DNA from: Alistipes sp. CHKCI003
GTDB lineage: Bacteria; Bacteroidota; Bacteroidia; Bacteroidales; Rikenellaceae
Reading direction: 5' to 3'
Length of the DNA: 64,000 nt
Assembly: GCF_900021155.1 (NCBI RefSeq)
Contig: NZ_FCNT01000012.1
Span: 186,001-250,000, forward strand
Of the stretch, positions 62,228-64,000 are shown piece after piece. How positions within the stretch are numbered: position 1 is the first letter of the stretch; each line of letters starts with the position of its first letter. The notes beneath the pieces are model-generated. The model had not been told where the DNA came from and did no database searches. It saw only the letters and a list, made by a program, of their open reading frames with translations. The translations under genes and the position numbers were made by a program.

Positions 62228-64000
62228 TTAATTGAATTCCATCTTGATACTCATAAACTGAGCATTGTATTCCTTACCGGTAGTCGGATTTTTATCGATA
62301 TACACACGATATTTCGTACCTGCAGTAGTTCCGGTCAGGTCATAGGTATATTCCAATGGCGCTGTTGTCTTAGACCATTGAACTGCCTCGCCGCCGGCCA
62401 CAGCCGTATTTGAGCTGTCGTAAATTCCTACGGCAACATTCGTCGATGCACCGGATCGAGTGGTTAAGGTAACTCTGGTCAACGCTTTTCCGGCCACCGA
62501 AGGCAATTCGATATATGCACCGGCCTTACCATTGATAATATAAGGTTGTGTCTTTTCTTTGTCAATGTAAGCCATATAATAGCCATTGCCTGTCGAGCCT
62601 GCAAAAGTATACTCATACCCTCCGAAAGTGAAGGTCTTTACCTCAGCTGTTTTATTCGCATTCTCCCTCGGGAAATCAGCAGGATAATTTGCCAATACCG
62701 AGAAATCTGCTTCGATCGTGGTTACGTCGCCCGAAGTAGCTTTCGCCTGCGCCATAGATACGGTTTTCGTATCCACGGTCTCGGCGCCCTTCATCAGATT
62801 CACGGTCAGCGTACCCGTAATGGCTGCGTCCGTCGTATTCGCGGCGGCCGCTACCGTAATCACGTTGCCGTCGACGGTCGGCACGAACTGCGTATTGTCG
62901 GAAGCCGCTTGGATCGTATAGGTATCGTCCGTATTGACGGTCGTTACCGTAACGGTCTTGCTTTCCCCGGCTGCGGCGAACGAGAGCGAAGCGGGATCGA
63001 CTTTCGAGATGGCCGGATCGGTCGAAGGAGTTCCCGATTCAACTGTGATAGCGAGCGTATTGATCATCGTACTCTTATTAGTCATACCCATCGCGTAGCC
63101 GGTTACCACGATTTCCTGCCCATTGAGCGAAGCATCGATGGAACCGTCGATCGGATAAGCCAGAGAACCCTGCAGGTTGGTGCCTTCCACAGCGACGTTA
63201 TAATAGAATCCCGAGATCGTCAATACGCCTGTATACTGAACATATTTTACGACAGGCGCAGCGGCCGCATACGCATCGAAACCTGCACCGTCCAGAACCG
63301 TAGGCGCGGGTTGCGTATAGGTACCGTCCGCAATTTTTTCGATTGTCAGACCCGTTTCGGAGAATTGCTTCAATTTGCTGTACGTAGTCGTCGTACCGGA
63401 CACCTTCACTTTTTGTCCGACAGTGGCATTGTACGATACGACAGGCGTCTCAGTCGTGTTATCCCAACCTAAATAGATGAGGATGATACCGGTATCGTCC
63501 TTAACCAGAAAACTGCGGGCATTCACTCCCACGACCGTACCTTCGATCGTATAGGCGCCATTCTCTCCGGCAATCACTTCGGAAATTGTAGACACTTCAC
63601 CGGGCTGGGGGGGGGTCCCGCCGGCGAGGTCCACGACCGTGCCGCCCAGACCCGTTTCGAGCTTCATGTCGTCCAGACGATAAACCGAGCTTTCGTTAGC
63701 CGTGAAACGGATGTAGAGTTCGGAAACCGCCTCCTTGAGCGTGAAATCGGAAGTCGCAGTAACCCAATAAGGCGTCGTTTCGCCGCCGGTGGTCGTATAT
63801 TCGATGTCGGTCCAATTCGTACCGTCGGCGCTCAACGCGACTTTGAAATTGGCCTTGTCAAACGTGTTGTCGTACACCTCGCCGTTCTTGACCGAACGGC
63901 TGCCGATGAACGAAAGCTGCAAATTGGTCTGCTCGGCGGTCATCGTGATCTTGTTGACGACGAAAGTCGCGGGAGCACCGCCGAAGAAGATTTCGTTGTG
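62228..64000 (-). CDS. OB-fold (DUF5689) and BACON domain protein, 5' part outside the window
   Basis: At least 590 residues; the frame runs without stop to the window edge (residues NEIFFGGAPATFVVNKI lie before the first internal Met), so the N-terminus is missing. Domain order: beta-sandwich (like residues 620-715 of the protein at 35715-39107), an OB fold (YTIEGTVVGVNARSFLVKDDTGIILIY, VGQKVKVSGTTTTYSKLKQF), a linked beta domain, a BACON module (PASLSFAAAGESKTVTV) and a C-terminal beta domain. A C9 tract (63607-63615) lies in the linker before the OB fold. Its own terminator separates it from the nuclease gene. Confidence 0.87.
   Translation of the reverse strand, partial: HNEIFFGGAPATFVVNKITMTAEQTNLQLSFIGSRSVKNGEVYDNTFDKANFKVALSADGTNWTDIEYTTTGGETTPYWVTATSDFTLKEAVSELYIRFTANESSVYRLDDMKLETGLGGTVVDLAGGTPPQPGEVSTISEVIAGENGAYTIEGTVVGVNARSFLVKDDTGIILIYLGWDNTTETPVVSYNATVGQKVKVSGTTTTYSKLKQFSETGLTIEKIADGTYTQPAPTVLDGAGFDAYAAAAPVVKYVQYTGVLTISGFYYNVAVEGTNLQGSLAYPIDGSIDASLNGQEIVVTGYAMGMTNKSTMINTLAITVESGTPSTDPAISKVDPASLSFAAAGESKTVTVTTVNTDDTYTIQAASDNTQFVPTVDGNVITVAAAANTTDAAITGTLTVNLMKGAETVDTKTVSMAQAKATSGDVTTIEADFSVLANYPADFPRENANKTAEVKTFTFGGYEYTFAGSTGNGYYMAYIDKEKTQPYIINGKAGAYIELPSVAGKALTRVTLTTRSGASTNVAVGIYDSSNTAVAGGEAVQWSKTTAPLEYTYDLTGTTAGTKYRVYIDKNPTTGKEYNAQFMSIKMEFN
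63607..63615 (-). repeat. Poly-C tract of nine inside a coding region
   Basis: The codons ACC CCC CCC CAG in the linker GGTPPQPG contain nine C. A change of one base shifts the frame before the OB fold. Confidence 0.85.

Overview
The window looks like chromosomal DNA of a GC-rich Bacteroidota, most likely Alistipes (Rikenellaceae). This rests on the gene families present (DUF4251, DUF4294, DUF5689 and BACON proteins, C10 peptidase, Bacteroidetes-type NusB and YajC), on the many TAnnTTTG promoter -7 boxes of the Bacteroidetes primary sigma factor, and on lipoprotein-rich coding content. Genus is inference. No rRNA, phage, transposase, integrase or CRISPR array was seen.

Left part (1-20 kb): a lipoprotein gene that has lost its start codon, a degenerate TonB receptor translationally coupled to pepD, ispF, a DUF4251 pair, uvrA, an omega-amidase, cvfB with a methyltransferase, then a DNA-damage block (umuD, umuC, SRAP/YedK), a PepSY-like protein, DUF2795, and a tightly overlapping trio (FAD oxidoreductase, short methyltransferase-like protein, cobalamin adenosyltransferase).

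Middle part (20-48 kb): the most unusual locus is 20301-25411, a C10 cysteine protease lipoprotein followed by five related lipoproteins in the alternating order A-B-A-B-A. The four downstream ones each carry their own promoter, and each of the first four is followed by its own hairpin terminator. After it come nusB-DUF1573-yajC, TSCPD, a YeaQ/LEA-like pair, DUF4294, an FLK-type thioesterase, nhaD, tRNA-Gln(TTG), ffh, a large OB-fold/BACON lipoprotein, era-TPR-MFS, a glycosyltransferase, a ferritin-like protein and an acyl-ACP thioesterase.

Right part (48-64 kb): a DUF2975 plus Cro-type regulator pair, an M16 peptidase, an LtaS/MdoB-like sulfatase-fold enzyme, then a leftward locus with an OB-fold (DUF5689) lipoprotein, TonB receptor, EEP-family phosphoesterase, DRGH nuclease and a second OB-fold protein cut by the window edge. 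I read this locus as a candidate extracellular nucleic-acid scavenging system.

Two dispersed intergenic repeat families cross the window. One is a promoter module of about 50 bp (inverted repeat, GCGCCCGACTT core and TATCTTTG box) in front of ispF, ffh, a glycosyltransferase and an acyl-ACP thioesterase. The other is a terminator-like element of about 100-120 bp found after at least five unrelated genes. Several long GC-rich gaps have no convincing gene.
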